This document shows, one piece after another, positions 38,588 through 51,829 of a stretch of DNA of 64,000 bases. Numbering within the stretch: the stretch's first letter is position 1; each line of letters opens with the position of its first letter. Location of the stretch: NCBI RefSeq assembly GCF_032854445.1, contig NC_088303.1, positions 25,863,501 through 25,927,500 on the forward strand, read 5' to 3'. Position numbers and translations under genes: made by a program. The notes under the pieces are model-generated. The model worked only from the letters and a program-made list of their open reading frames with translations, had not been told where the DNA came from and ran no database searches. The stretch comes from Liolophura sinensis. Its lineage: Eukaryota > Mollusca > Polyplacophora > Chitonida > Chitonidae.

Positions 38588-39628
38588 ACATTCATGTACT
38601 AGTACCTACATTCATGTACGTCACTGGAGAAAAAAAAAACTATTGGCATGCCAAATGAAACAAAAAACATGACAGAATCCTTCTACCAGAATAGGACTCT
38701 AACAATTCATTACTTCTTCAGATTTCTCCTTTTTCTAACCATGCAGTTCAACAACTGTGTAGTTATTTAAGAATGTTTATGTAAAACAAATGAACAACAA
38801 CATATCTCAAGGCCATACTCTCCTACCCAAACACTCACCTGTCGTTTCAGCAAAACTTGTTCAAGACAGTGAATCTTTTGGCGCCCTTTTGTTTGCCCTA
38901 AACAAACACTGTCCCAATTTGTAGCAAATTTCACTAATTTGTTTTACATGACAATTTACGATGGGAAATGTTTACGAGATGGACATTTTAACAATGGCAG
39001 TCTGAATTTCACCAACAGCCTAACAACTTGCACTCGACCCAAATGAACAAGACAGGTATGGACTCTGAAGGCGTCAAACTTCACACAAACAAATCTCAAT
39101 CGAACCATTTTGCTGTAGTAATATATTTTTAAGGACTAGCTCAGTGCTTGATCAGACATAAGTGGCCTATAGATGTTTTTGGGAGTATTTTCCAGTCTGG
39201 TTTGCAAATGCTACCTCATAGAAGTTCTGAATCATGCAAATCACGTATATGAATCTAAGGAATATACCAACTTAACATCCAACTTAACAACATTTTAGTA
39301 CTTAAAATACAACAATTATCTTTCAAGGATCTAAATACAAAATGCAATAAATGTAAATGTATATGTATAGGAAATTCACATATGACATCTGCACATGTAC
39401 CTGACTGTCACAAAATCTGCATTAGGAAGATATTGCAACTTATATTACAAACATGTTGACCTGAACATGCCAATCATTAAACAAAACATAACAGCAGCAT
39501 GGGTGGCTACATTAATAGACAAACTTTAAATCTGAAATGAAGACGTGTTCAAGAAAACAGAACATAAGGTTCGACATCAAGACGAGAAACGAAATGAAAA
39601 TCCAGAGTAGAAACAGAAGCCATCTTAC

Positions 39629-39975
39629 CTCCCAGGCTGATTCTTGGCTTTCCACAGTCGGCTTCAGGATGCCTTTAAACGGACCGTAAATTTTGCCAAA
39701 TGGAATGGCGGTCTTGGTACGCACCCTGGCTGCGGGGCGGTTCTCAGAGGGCTGGAACTCCAGTTCGTCAGGTAGCCCGGCGCAGTCTGCGCTAATGCCA
39801 AGAGACTCTCCCTTCATGTTCATTTGAGTGTCGTTCCGTCTTTCACTCAAAGTGGAGTGTTCCGGCTGGCTTGCTTCCTCAACTTGATTGTCCTGACAGG
39901 CGAGTGAGGTGGGACACTGTGAACCCTCCTGCTTTCCCTCTCCGACTTCCTCTACAATGCCTTCATCTGGCTCGT
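39629..39975 (-). CDS. mecom/prdm16: Internal exon: N-terminal half of a PR/SET domain, PRDM3/PRDM16 (MECOM)-like
   Basis: The exon carries two bases completing a split codon and then 115 codons. The acceptor follows a T-rich tract ending ttgcag; the donor is GAG|GTAAGA. Residues 1-65 are acidic and Ser/Gln-rich, starting EPDEGIVEEV. Residues 66-115 read as the start of a PR (SET-related) domain: GLPDE, then TKTAI, GKIYGPFKG at 93-101, and AWE at the end. PRDM proteins are zinc-finger transcription factors; the PR domain of PRDM3/16 has been linked to histone H3K9 methylation. The phase-0 end at Trp-Glu, 15 residues between GP and WE, and about 65 residues before the domain all match vertebrate MECOM/PRDM16 exon 2 as I recall it. 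PRDM2 shares the GLP start but has a longer GP-to-WE gap and a short N-terminus. The usual GxGxW strand is missing (residues 79-85 are RPAARVR), so the domain is divergent. Family call is fairly sure, subfamily less so. Confidence 0.68.
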
Positions 39976-40043
39976 CTGCAACATGACAAAACCACAGAAA
40001 AATCAAGAATTGCAAAATTAATCCAGGGAGAAATTTGATTTGT

Positions 40044-40073
40044 TGATTTGATTGGTGTTTTACGCCGTACTCC
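40044..40073 (-). mobile_element. SINE 3'-end scrap
   Basis: Thirty bases ('gatttgattggtgttttacg' and 'ccgtactcca') match the reversed 3' end of the SINE. It lies about 70 bases upstream of the PRDM exon on the gene's strand, within the intron, so it must have been tolerated close to the branch-point region. Confidence 0.55.
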
Positions 40074-41319
40074 AGGGAAGAATAACTAAATTAAATTCAG
40101 CAATGGAATTTTAGGGTGTCCATTTTCATGATTTTGAAACGTCAAAATTTTTAACGGTCAAAACAAGAATTTACATAAAAAATTAGGTATTCTGAAGCCA
40201 TTAAAGCAACAATACCACAAAACAGAAAATGAGAGCACCAAAGCAAAATTTCAACAAATATAAACATGCTAGATTTGCACCTGTCCATTTCTTTAACAAA
40301 GCCCACAGAAAAAATACAGCACCAGAGGCTCGTCATTTTGAACTGCACCTTTGCAGGGAGAGCTTTTCAGGCCACAATAGAGAGAGCCAGAATTGGGCAC
40401 GCACATGAGGCCTCCACAGGGCAAAAAGGGAGATTCCCTGAAAAGGCCTTTTACATTTGACCTGAATTTGACAACAAAGAAGTTCAAATTTTAGTGGGAT
40501 GAGTGAAGTGCTGAATAGTAGTGAAAGAAGCTGTGCCACGCGACAGTCATCTCTATGCACAAAGGTAGATGTCGGCTTCCACTCACCCAAGATAAATGAT
40601 ATTTGATCTTGTCTACAGGACATGGGAGTTAACAAAAGACAAGTACAACAGATGTTCTGCTGTTTAAGATATCTATATGAAAACATCACTACACTTATAT
40701 CCTTCTCTGAATGGCACAGGTGTGTTTACACTTTGGCAAAGGAAGCGATGCTCAGGAAATTGCCTACCTGCATACATTTATATGCAGGTACATACATTAA
40801 TGACAGGTAAAGTGAAAACATGGTACACATTCTAAAACTTGAATTGACAAATGACAACTGATAACATAAAAATCCTTCCAAAATTTACTTATGTCGAAAG
40901 AGCATAAAATCATAATTATGAATTTTTATTCTGTTTTATTCCACATTAAACTGAATCGATTCGACATTCAGGGACGAGGTACAAGTAGAGGCGAAATGCT
41001 GTGAAGCTAAACAATAAAACAGCCACAGAGAGCCACCCCACACCTACCTCACCCCACCCCACCTCAATCTCATTGGTATGTACATGTCTCATCGCACAGA
41101 TAGTAACTGGAGCTTTTCCAGCTTCCAAAAATGCTTCTATATGCCTATTGCTCCCTTTCCACTGCCCAGCAATTTGCAATTTCAAATTGTATGAAGGCAC
41201 TGACAGGTAAAATTGACATTTGTTAGATCTAAGTTTACGCAGTTAAGATGAACTGAAAGGCTGTATTTTCTATGACAACATAACAACATTGGAGAAATAA
41301 GACAACAATACAGCTGTCA

Positions 41320-41850
41320 GTTCCACGCACTTAATTCGCCAGCATAACTAGCTGGAGGTTTTGTATAGATCAATTACTGTCAACACAATAGATAATAGGA
41401 GATAATGGCAGACTCTAATCAATAAGCAATCAATTGATCAATGCTAATTAAGGATGATTCAATGGAAAGGACATATCATTGATTGTGAAAAGAGATAAAG
41501 CAACACAGCTTCACCCGCCTGGTTAAGTCTGTCAATAGACACTATCACATTTTAAAGTGACAGCCCCTCTGTCAAAGAGACATCAACGATGACTCTGACA
41601 TCGCCCTTGATGAAAAGACGTAAGATACAATTTTTCCGCACGAACAACTCAGGCAGCAGTCTCTGTCATCTGATGGCTACTCGAGGCAAACTGCGCATCT
41701 CAAGAGAGATCGAAAACAATCGCTGGGTGTAACTGTGAAAGATGAAAAGTGAGATGGCCATTTCACAGCTGACTGGTCGATTACAAGACGAGAGGTCAGC
41801 CGAGGAACTCTTGGTCAATTTCTATACGAGTGCCTCCGAAAACTCGATAT
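41320..41850. promoter_or_regulatory. Regulatory-looking block in the intron upstream of the PRDM exon
   Basis: Dense cores around 41416-41452 (tctaatcaataagcaatc, the palindrome atcaattgat at 41429-41438, gctaattaagg), then complex CpG-containing sequence. It lies 1.4 kb upstream of the PRDM exon on the gene's strand. Confidence 0.3.
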
Positions 41851-42759
41851 CACTGGTTAAGATGAACATCTAACATTAACTGAAGAGCTGTTTAGCTTTA
41901 ATGGATGCCACTCCTGAAGTCCCACCGGTTCAAACCACTTCACTATGCTCTCTCCATTTTTTCCGAGGGAAAAAGGCTTGACAGAACACATGCATAGTTT
42001 GGACAAGCGTTAACTTCAGTCATATCAGTCGTGTTAGGCTAGGTACCTAAACGCTGCTCGGCAAAGGATATATTCTGTGTAAAATATCATAATTATTCAT
42101 ACTTTGATTTGGGCGAAAAATACCTCTCCAGTCCCAACCCCCTGATCACACCCCCCTCCCCATTTCCCCCTCTTCCCTGCCCATCCATCCTCACAAATAC
42201 CACGGAAACGTCAATATTCTAAATCTCAAATAATTTAATTTCTTTAAAAAAAAAAGGACAAAAGCTATAAAATGACAAAAAAATAAACAAAAATTTTCCA
42301 AAAAAACAGGAAAATGAACATGTTTTTTTTTCTTGCATGGTACATGATTCATACACACACACCTGTTAGCAGGTAAAAACTGAATTCATACCTCCTTCAA
42401 CGAGAAGCACTTATTGAATTCAATGAAGAAATACTATCTTTGCACCCGTAAAATAGCTACAGCACACATGCTATACACTGGCCTGGATTCCTAGTGGTAG
42501 GGGAACAGAGGTGGATCACACTACATGTACATGTACCAGTTAATACAGGTATCTGGCATTGTCTGATTGGCTAAGCTACAATGTACTTGTATCACATGAC
42601 AATCATGACTACACATTCGGCCAGCAATGGCCTGTAGTTACCCAGGCAAGCTCTCAAGTCCACAAAGCTGCTGTTTTCTTGTTCACCTCAAGCTGGTTTC
42701 ATTTTATTCACATCTATTTTTTGTTATTATTCACTGGAAACCCAAGTCGTCTATGCATT

Positions 42760-42920
42760 ATCTCACCCATAATGGCTGCCCTATTGGGAGACGGGCGTCT
42801 GTTAAGGTCCTCGGAGGGCCATTGGCGCGTGGCTACCTATTGTGCCAGGAAGATCGCGTCGCTCAATTGACACCCGAGATTGTCGCGTGCCACATTCATC
42901 TCACAGTGCAATATTCAGAA
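42760..42920. promoter_or_regulatory. Short CpG-rich block
   Basis: From 'ataatggctgccctattggg' to 'acccgagattgtcgcgtgcc' CpGs are unusually dense (gggcgt, tggcgcgtgg, atcgcgtcgc). No gene is evident. Either a conserved element or an insertion of different origin. Confidence 0.22.
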
Positions 42921-43099
42921 CCACCCCCTTTTTTATCCTCTCAGCTCTTCTGCTTAAACAATGAGGTATATCATGGGAACCACCTGCTAGTCTGGGGGCA
43001 TTAGGGTGGGCATTAAGGTGAGCTCTTAGCCTGGCTCTACCCTTGACCCCAGAGGCTGCATGCACATCTACACTTGGGTGTCCCATCAGGCACATCCAC

Positions 43100-46000
43100 T
43101 GGTCCTTTATATACAGTCAAGCTGAAACAAGATCTGTTCTTTGCCGTATGTAGTAACCAATGATCAAACGTTTCACCTGGTATTCTCAAATGATCTTTGA
43201 TACATCTAAGCATATTTTTGAATGAATGTTTCTGCCTGAATTGATAAAAATGAATACAGATTCATGAAGTTATATATCCAATCATCTTATGGTTTTATGG
43301 CCATCTTTTTGGAGGTCTTAAAATACAAGGATGGTACCCTTATGCTGTGCTTTATCACACTGACAGAGCTTAAATATTGTCAGACACATTGTATACCTTA
43401 CAGCCTCCATTTAAAATCCCAGAATGGTCATCCACGAATGATAAGCATGAAAATCATTTTCAACTGTATGCCGCCTGAGCTATTTCTAAAGCAGAGAGCA
43501 ATGATTTATGTCGATCTTTAAAGCAATGGTAATCACACATCCAGACGAGCCAGACGCCAGCATAAGAGCTAGGCGCGTGCCAGGCGTATTGAGAAAAACT
43601 CTGTTTTCTAAAGAAAGGTAACCTTTCCGTGTGAAATAAGTCAACTGACATGTGTGATATGTTGAATTGATGTTCATGCATCTAAACAGGGCAAATCATC
43701 TAAGCTACGCTTTCAATTTAATTTCAGCCACATGTACGGCCTTGTTTTAGATTTACAAGAAGATAATAGCCCAAGAACTAATTCAAAGGTATAAGAGTTT
43801 ACTGAAGAAATTATGTTAAACAATACATAGAGGTGAATGCAGATCATAATTAACACGACAACTTAATTACAAAGGTTCAAATCTCAACATTTTTTTTTTT
43901 AACATTAGTGATGTTTGTATTTTTAAGTTCTGGGCTTATGTCAAAAGATTATTTTAAAAACAGAGATCAGTTTAAACAGCCAACTCCTTAGGGCTTGAAG
44001 TTTATATTCATTTCCAACAAGCTGTTCCGTTTACCTGCCAGAACTGATCACACAAAGCTATGTTGTTTTTCCTCATTGACATGAACTCAGCTAAAAAAAT
44101 GAACAGTTCAGTTAATACAACTGTCCTTCCCCAGAACCCTGACGATGAAACATACTTAATGAGTTTCATCGCAATATCCGACACGGGGACGGCTCAGGTT
44201 GTGTCATCAAAGGAAGCAAATTTGTTGATCAGTCAACTAAATATCCTCAACAATTCATCAATAAAACTAAGCTCCTGCGGCATAATTTAAAGTGGGAAAA
44301 AAATCCAGAATTCATTTTTAATTATCGGCTACGTGTAAGATACGATAAATTACAGCATAGCTCATGATGTTCCCAGGTTCAAACCTACACTTCAGATATA
44401 GATGTACACCTTATGTGGGAAGTGCAATAACGCTCTGATGACTCAAATATAAAACCTATCGGTATTGGATTTATCGAACAATTGAAACTCCCTCAATAAA
44501 ACATTTCATGTTTATTCCTACAGCATCATTTGCAGTATTTAATTTTAAACTCTCCTTTTTGAAAGAGTGAAGTAAATGTTCTTTAACATCCAGGTACCAC
44601 AATTATTAACCTATTTTACTAACTTTACAACTGAAAATATTACTTGTTAATTTTCTTATTCATTTAGTACCCTCTGAATTAAATCATGTGAGTACAGTAT
44701 ACTTGTAGCCAGAGACTAGTACAACTATACAGGTTTTGATACAATTTTATTACCAGGAGATGGCTGGTAAAATTGTTAAACACATATATTAAATTTCTAA
44801 ACAAGTGATCATTCAAAGGCTTCCAGCACTCACCTCGACCATTACACCTTATAACTGTAAATTTCTTGCTATGCTTCTGAGCATGTAGCTGGTTACCTGG
44901 CTCCTCTGAGAAGGACAATGTGTGGTTCCTTCTAGTCAACAGTCTTACTTGGTTGAAGTCTGAAGGCAGGCAGCTAGATCACCCAAGACTATTTATTTAC
45001 AGTTGCCACAAACCTTGGCAAACACACCTGTTTCCAAAGGTAGAAGCCTTACCTGTGTTAGCTAAGGCCACCAAGTCTTTAGTCCAGCCACTACACCTGA
45101 GCCTATCAAATTATACCCCAGCTCTTCACAACACCTATCAAAGCCAGGCAAAATGACAGGTGATGGGTCACTCGGCTGATTGACAGAAAACCTGACACCT
45201 GAAGCAGACACACTAGTATATGTCTACACTACAGGCACTTCAAGGTTCGCAGACATCAAGTTTTTGTCGATGTCAAAACTATTTCTATAATCATATATAT
45301 AATATCCTTTTCTTAAGGATTTCTTCACAAAATGCAGTTTATTTGTATGTAAAAATTTGCATAAATGCTTACTTACAAATCATGTATACCATTTCTGTTC
45401 GCTGAATAAAAAAAGATAGTTAGTTTGTTTGGTTATCAAGGGTATAACACATACTTATGGCTGAATGAATATCTTCAAGTATCTTAATATCCGACATTAA
45501 GAGCTCTTAAAGTCAGGATCAAATTCTTTTAAACAGGACATCAGCTGGTTAGAATGTATGAATATCCTGTCAGATCTTCTCTACCTGTCTTTTTTTTAAG
45601 TTCACTATACGACAGCTTAACACAGCTGCCATAGTTAAGCAGATAATGTTAAACATCAAAGAAAAATGACATACTTTACACAGGTAAGCTCTTAAGTGGT
45701 GAAAATCATTCTTCAAAGACCAGATATTTCAGTTAGCTGAGCACAACACCGCAGACATTCGACCCAGACGCTATCAGGGAGGCAACCATCGTCATTCATT
45801 ACACACATTATAATCTCTTCACATCGCGCTTTTAAATTTCCCTGCTTTCTACTCAGCGACAAGACAACGGTGTCATGTCATTATGTTGCAAGCTTATCTC
45901 TGCCCCCAAAGACTTCAGCACAACCTCAATGTTACTTAATTCTCATGTGATAAATGGATCACTTTTACTCTACACTTTAATGAGAAATCTTTCTTTTGAA

Positions 46001-46977
46001 ACTCTCTGGTCCTAAATTAGGACAGTGTGAGATCCGCATGTATGATGTCAGCTTGCCTTCTATTGGCTCAATCGAGGAATTCTACCTTGTACCATAAACA
46101 TCCTACTGATATGTGTGACATAACGAGACAATCAGCACAATTGGTAAGTGGTCTGGTTTTCAGGGTGTTTCAAATATTTTCATTTCTTTTCTATAACATA
46201 TTAACTTACATGTAGTTGTCTAAGGCGACAGCTTTTTCCAAATCCTCAAAAGGTGCAAAAACTAAGAGACCATTACACTGAAAAATGATTAACAGTCTTG
46301 ATTTTGAATAATTGATAGAAGATTTACCCATAAAAAAGGAACTTTTTGTCTTTGGTGAAACTATCAATCAATAGATACATGGTACAGATAACAGTCGCTC
46401 AGGTTAATGAAAACAATTAGAACTGTCAACTGTGCACTGTGTTGACTTCTTCCGTAGCATGACATAAGAGATAGATTCTTGTCAAACTAAGTCTGATGGA
46501 ACAATTCCCTGTAATCTATGATGTCTGCTGCCATCTGTCACATACAAAAGTTATCCACTTCTACTCGCCCACAATGCCTGGGTCGATTCACAGAAGTTAA
46601 GTACCATCGTTATCTCCCCTTGGAATTATCGCCCTATTATTTATAGGCCCTAATCTTGTCATTAACCGCAATGCCGTCATTTCCATCCTTTGCCAGATAC
46701 ATCAATTTCGTCTATGAAAGGAGACAAGCAGCCAGGTAAAAATCCATAGAGCTCAGGCAAATGCCCTTAACGAGGCAAAATATCTTGTCAGGTAAACGGG
46801 CTTTGACAGCCAGATTAGATTGTTAATGCCCAGAGATAAAATAAAAATCAAAGGTATTAAGCTGGCCGTTGCTCAGGTGTCTGTTGGGGCTCTAGTAATT
46901 GCAGCGTTTGTAAACACACCCAGCTGGGAGATATGGCCAGTGGATGAGAGAATAAAACAAGGCCAGATAAAACATGA
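43100..46977. other. Non-coding, intron-like DNA
   Basis: AT-rich sequence with several CAGGTR E-boxes around 45.0-45.2 kb. A 76-codon plus-strand frame at 44060-44290 is polar and natural-looking but unsupported. No other signal seen. Confidence 0.5.
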
Positions 46978-47670
46978 TGCTGGAATAACAGAGAGATGAT
47001 AGAGAACAGGGTGAGGCGTGGAAGGAAACAAATAATAATCAGGATGGTGGAATAACAAATACGAGAGAGAACAGTGTGAGGTGTGGAAGGAAATAATAAC
47101 CAGGATGGTTGAATAACAGAGATGAGAGAGAACAGGGTGAGGCATGGAAGGAAACAAATAATAACTGGGATGGTGGAATAACAGAGATGAGAGAGAACAG
47201 GGTGAAACGTGGAAGGAAACAAATAATAATCAGGATGGTGGAATAACAGAGATGAGAGAGAACAGGGTGAGATGTGGAAGGAAACAAATAATAATCAGGA
47301 TGGTGGAATAACAGAGATGAGAGAGAACAGGGTGAGGTGTGGAAGGAAATAAATAATAACCAGGATGGTGGAATAACAGAGATGAGAGAGAACAGGGTGA
47401 GGCATGGAAGGAAACAAATAATAATCAGGATGGTGGAATAACAGAGATGAGAGAGAACAGGGTGAGGCATGGAAGGAAACAAATAATAACTGGGATGGTG
47501 GAATAACAGAGATGAGAGAGAACAGGGTGAGGCATGGAAGGAAACAAATAATAACTGGGATGGTGGAATAACAGAGATGAGAGAGAACAGGGTGAGATGT
47601 GGAAGGAAATAAATAATAATCAGGATGGGTGAATAACAGAGACAAGAGAGAACAAGGCGAGGCGTGTAGG
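46978..47670 (+). repeat. 65-bp minisatellite, about 11 units
   Basis: The unit includes 'aggatggtggaataacagag', 'atgagagagaacagggtgag' and 'tggaaggaaacaaataataa'. Inner units are nearly identical and the outer ones are more diverged, as expected when an array grows from the middle. Purine-rich on the plus strand. The long minus-strand open frames across it are artefacts of a stop-poor unit. Confidence 0.93.
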
Positions 47671-48025
47671 AAATAAAAATCAAACAGAATATTTGAAAAT
47701 AATATAAAAAAAAAATGGAATATGCACCTGTATCGAGTTTGATTTAACCTGAGAATTCTGCACAAAGTCAGTACAAAGAATAACCCAAGCTGCTGCTTAT
47801 CTACCCATTCTCCACTTTATATGTGTAACACGTGTATTCACATTATGTTCAGTTTCTTAATCACACTCATAACAATATAGCTACAGATACAGTCGTTGAG
47901 AGCCCATTTCCATCAATTAAGGCATGGTGGCTTTATCATAGTAACACTGAAACCTAAAATCAGTCATGTGCTTTGATAAAATTATCACTAACTGTCACAG
48001 CGAGTCAATTAAAAACGACCAACAT

Positions 48026-48046
48026 GGTGGGGGGGTGGGGGGGGGA
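48026..48046 (+). other. G-run
   Basis: Runs of 8-9 G separated by one T, another potential quadruplex-forming or slippage-prone site. Confidence 0.5.
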
Positions 48047-49329
48047 GAGAGATCAGACCAAGAGTATCCTGCTGGGGGCCTCCATGGGAATACCATAAAC
48101 TATCCCTTGTTTCTAGGACGAGACGAGATTACCTGGCAGTGTAATTAAACCTGGGATATTGTTTAGCAAATAAACCTGTGAAGACAGCCAACCAAGCAAA
48201 TCAAAAGGCGATTAGAGAAGAATCAATTTCAGGTAGCAAGTTAATCCTAGTAAAGGCAGATCTCAAACTCTCACAGCTGTAGGTGTGAAACCATAAGCGG
48301 TGTGTTTGTACTTCGTGAATGTCGATTGCAGATTGCATACAACACTGCAACCGACCATGCACGCTCAGACAACCAGCAGTCTAAGAACATGGGCAACTTT
48401 TATATCATTCACTTACACATATCACAAGAGGTAAAAACTCTTTTTTCCTCTTTCACCTGAAATACATGTGCGGTGAAAAGACAAAATCAGAAAATGGAGA
48501 TACATGTATATAAAATCAAACAGCATTTCAGGTTAAGTTCTACAAAATCCAAAGACAGCCTTCATTTATTATTTATATCAAGGTGAAATGTCAGAATTTC
48601 CTTCACTGATAAAAGTGATATCTCACCGGCTAGAGTTAGATATGAATTCTGTTATTACACACCCCAACGCGATGACGTCACAAAGAAGCATTTTGTTTCT
48701 ATGACATTCTGAGCTCAGCAGAAGGATGCCATAATACAAGTTAAGTCAACTTTAACATTTCTTATATCACGCTACAAAACACAACATCATACAAGTTATC
48801 TTGCGTGACGTCACACTATATAAGGTCTACAGCTAAAAACATTGCTTAATCTTGTTCAAAAACACAAAATCGCGATATTATCAAAATACAAATAATAAAC
48901 AGAATATTGCACAGTGAAGGTTGAATACCATAAATATTTTTCTCGTGAAAGGTGAAAAATATTAATGATATTCAACTTTCACTGCATAATATCCTCTATA
49001 TATTTAAGTTCATTAGATGAGGTAGGTTTTAAATATGTCTGTACAACTAGAAGTTGCTTTTGAAGACTTGATTATTCACATGCATTTTGAAGCACACACA
49101 CATTTAGCCAGATTTAGTTCAGCACAAAACCAGCTGGCCAAATCCATAACATGTGCATTACTTGGGAGTATCAGTTATGATATGCCGACTGAATTGTCTC
49201 TGAAACACAGCCATAACAATAAAACCAGTCATTACACATGCCTAATATTTAACAGAGGCAATAAAAGGCTGAAGCCGATCTCTGATATCATTGAGACTGG
49301 TGTGTCCCGAACAGACATCAAAATTGATA

Positions 49330-49570
49330 CAGTGTAGCCGAGTGTCAGTATGCTGAAGTGATCCGATGCTAATGGGAGTTATAGATGCTCGTCCGGGCCC
49401 TGGGTCATACACGGCTGATGTCAGAGTCCGTGAGCAGCAATCGTCGCAGACAGCCTGGCAAGGATTGATAGCGACTCCGTATTAAGACAAAATCTCAAGA
49501 GCTGACCACACAGACAAATGACAGCGCAGCCTCTCTCTCAAGTGCGGACATCTGTGCTCTTTCCTGTCTA
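49330..49570. promoter_or_regulatory. Short complex block
   Basis: GC-richer than its flanks, with CpGs (gctcgtccgggccctgggtc near 49387, atcgtcgcagacagcc near 49440) and without repeats. No coding evidence. Confidence 0.22.
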
Positions 49571-50559
49571 ATAACAACGCGTAACTGATTTCGCGGTAAG
49601 GCACAATACCGACTCTCTTGCCATATTCCTCGTTAAAAAAAAAAAACTGTAAAAAAAAATAAATAAAAATATTCCAGAAAAAAGGGCTCTCCTTAGCTTT
49701 TGAACTCTACTCCTCACAAAAGCATCTGCCTTTGAAAATAACATCTTAATTTGCAAACAGGGAAAGAAAGATTTCATTGAGAAAGGCAGGATTCACTCAA
49801 GTGAAAACTTGTGTAATAACTACTACATTATCCTGCCCACAAGATTGTTTCCTGCCCTCCCCTGCTAATCGTGTCACTCTCAAATTCATTTTCACTTTGT
49901 GTCTCCCAAAAAATCCCCTCGTAATACTCCAGACTTATTCCGAATCATCGACAAAGAAGAAAAGAAAAAAACATCCGCATTATTTAGGGAGTGATAATTA
50001 GAAGTATCAAAAGGAGACATTAAACACCATCGATCATCAGAAACGTCTTCAGATTGGGAAAAGTTTTTGCCGTGTCTTTGTTAGGCAGAACATGGCTATA
50101 TCGAGGAATCAGTACAAGTTGATCAAGCACATGATTTTAACATGAAAAGCCAACAAAACAATTACATTCACTGATAAACAAATGAACTGGTCAATTCAAT
50201 GAATTAGAAAGGAGCTGAGAGTAAACAATGCGAATGCGAGCAAAAAAACCATCAGTTATCAGAAAACAAAGGCCATGATTCATGTTACAAATGATTGTTA
50301 TTCCACGGACTTTAATGAACGTCACAAGCATGCAGACGTGCTAGCTATACTTATTAGTGACTTCTATAGCAGAACTTTAGGTGAACATCAAAATGTAGAC
50401 AAGCCAACAAGTGGTCAGAGTAATTTTACCCCTCCCCCCCCCAAAAAAAATTTCAGTTTGTTAGATGTAATGCAATTAATTACACTAGGAATCACTATCA
50501 TTGTTAATTCACTAGTGTGCCATTTTTTTTCTTTGCTGTTTTTGCTGTGGTGATAAGTC

Positions 50560-50995
50560 AGTGTTGTATGCTCCACTTGGTGTTAGAAGAGATCGTCTGG
50601 TACGACACTGACTTCTCCTCTCCAATAAGTCGCTCGTTTGCGCAATACAGCCGATTCGAGCACGGATTTTCACGATAGGACTTTAAGACAAACTGTGTTG
50701 TGCGATCCTGCTGTACGTTTCTACCGTGACACTCATCACGGCTCCGTTGACGGGCTGCTGTCAGTTAAAGACTGCAGAGTTAGCCTCGGTGTTTGGACAG
50801 CTGTTTGGTTCCGCCGGCAAATTCCATGGTTTTACGCTGGGGCTAGAGTGTACCTCAGAAGCATCTAAACTCTCCGTCAACATTGAAGATACCCCCAGAA
50901 TCAGATCTCTGCCGATGTGCAACAACCACGGATTTACTCCAAAACCTGAGGAAGTTTTGTCAAACATGACACTTATCAAGAGCTTGTAACAAGCA
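50560..50995. other. CpG-rich block with overlapping open frames
   Basis: CpGs are dense (tcgctcgtttgcgcaatacagc near 50631) in DNA that is otherwise CpG-poor. All of it is open in two plus-strand frames and one minus-strand frame; none has splice sites or a family signature. The plus frame 50726-50989 (GKFHGFTLGLECTSEASK) is the most natural. It may be a conserved element, a decayed exon, or an unmethylated insertion. Confidence 0.2.
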
Positions 50996-51829
50996 AAAAA
51001 AAGTTCCTAGACTGTCTAATGTACACGTAACACTGTATCAGTTCGAATTTCCAGTCACTGCCTTTCAACATACCTGACCATCTCTTGTTAAATAAAAACA
51101 TCTATGATAAACTGTACACACCTTGACAACACCATCCAGATGTGTTGTACATACACGGATTTAATGAGTGAATGACGATTGAACTTTAACACTACACTGG
51201 CAATATTCGGACATACTGTATAGTGAGAGAAGTTTAGAACCAAGGCTATATTAGAGTTCATTAAATTTTTGTGGGTTTTTTTTTTCTTTTTTTTTTTTTT
51301 TGGCTTTTCATAGTGCATTTGGTGATTGTATTTGACTGCAACACAAACAATGTCAGTAGATCTATATTCTGTTATTGTTGTTTTATAATTTATCTACATT
51401 TTACTTAACGAAAATAACATCATCAATAAGGTACATAACAAATATATATATGTACATTGTATGATTGTAGTAACGAGAAGAGTTCCAGTGACACCCTGTT
51501 ATGTTCCTATTATCGTTCCTAAAGGGAAATATCCAGGAGAACATTTCATTCTTAACTACAGTTGTTTTGACACCTGTGTTCCCACTGACTCACAGCATGG
51601 GAATTGTGGTGAAGTAATCTGCAACAACAACAAAAGTGCCACTGCAGCATTGTAGTAGATAGTTATGTCACCAAATTCCTTGCTGGGATTAACTAAGATG
51701 GTTGTATTTCAGCGATGAATGGTTTGTGTACACTGCCCTAGGGGTGTGGTATTGACCACTAATCTTCTAACAAAGAGTCCAGTTAAAGTGACCAGTGGTA
51801 CTTCAGGTCAAGTGTCCCCTGAGCGGTCA

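Noticed and set aside
39512-39628. Continuation of the PRDM frame past the Trp-Glu codons to the next stop
   Set aside because: It runs through a good GTAAGA donor into hydrophobic, intron-like sequence; read-through would need intron retention.
40333-40689. 118-codon minus-strand frame just upstream of the PRDM exon
   Set aside because: Cys- and Leu-rich without domain; overlaps two other frames and has no splice donor leading to the PRDM exon in phase.
44060-44290. 76-codon plus-strand frame after an acceptor-like cag
   Set aside because: Natural-looking composition but a weak pyrimidine tract, no donor and no recognised family.
47039-47765. Long minus-strand open frames (up to 214 codons) rich in Leu, Ser, Pro and Tyr
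   Set aside because: They lie wholly in the 65-bp minisatellite. The unit has few stops and is not a multiple of three, so the repeated 'protein' is an artefact.
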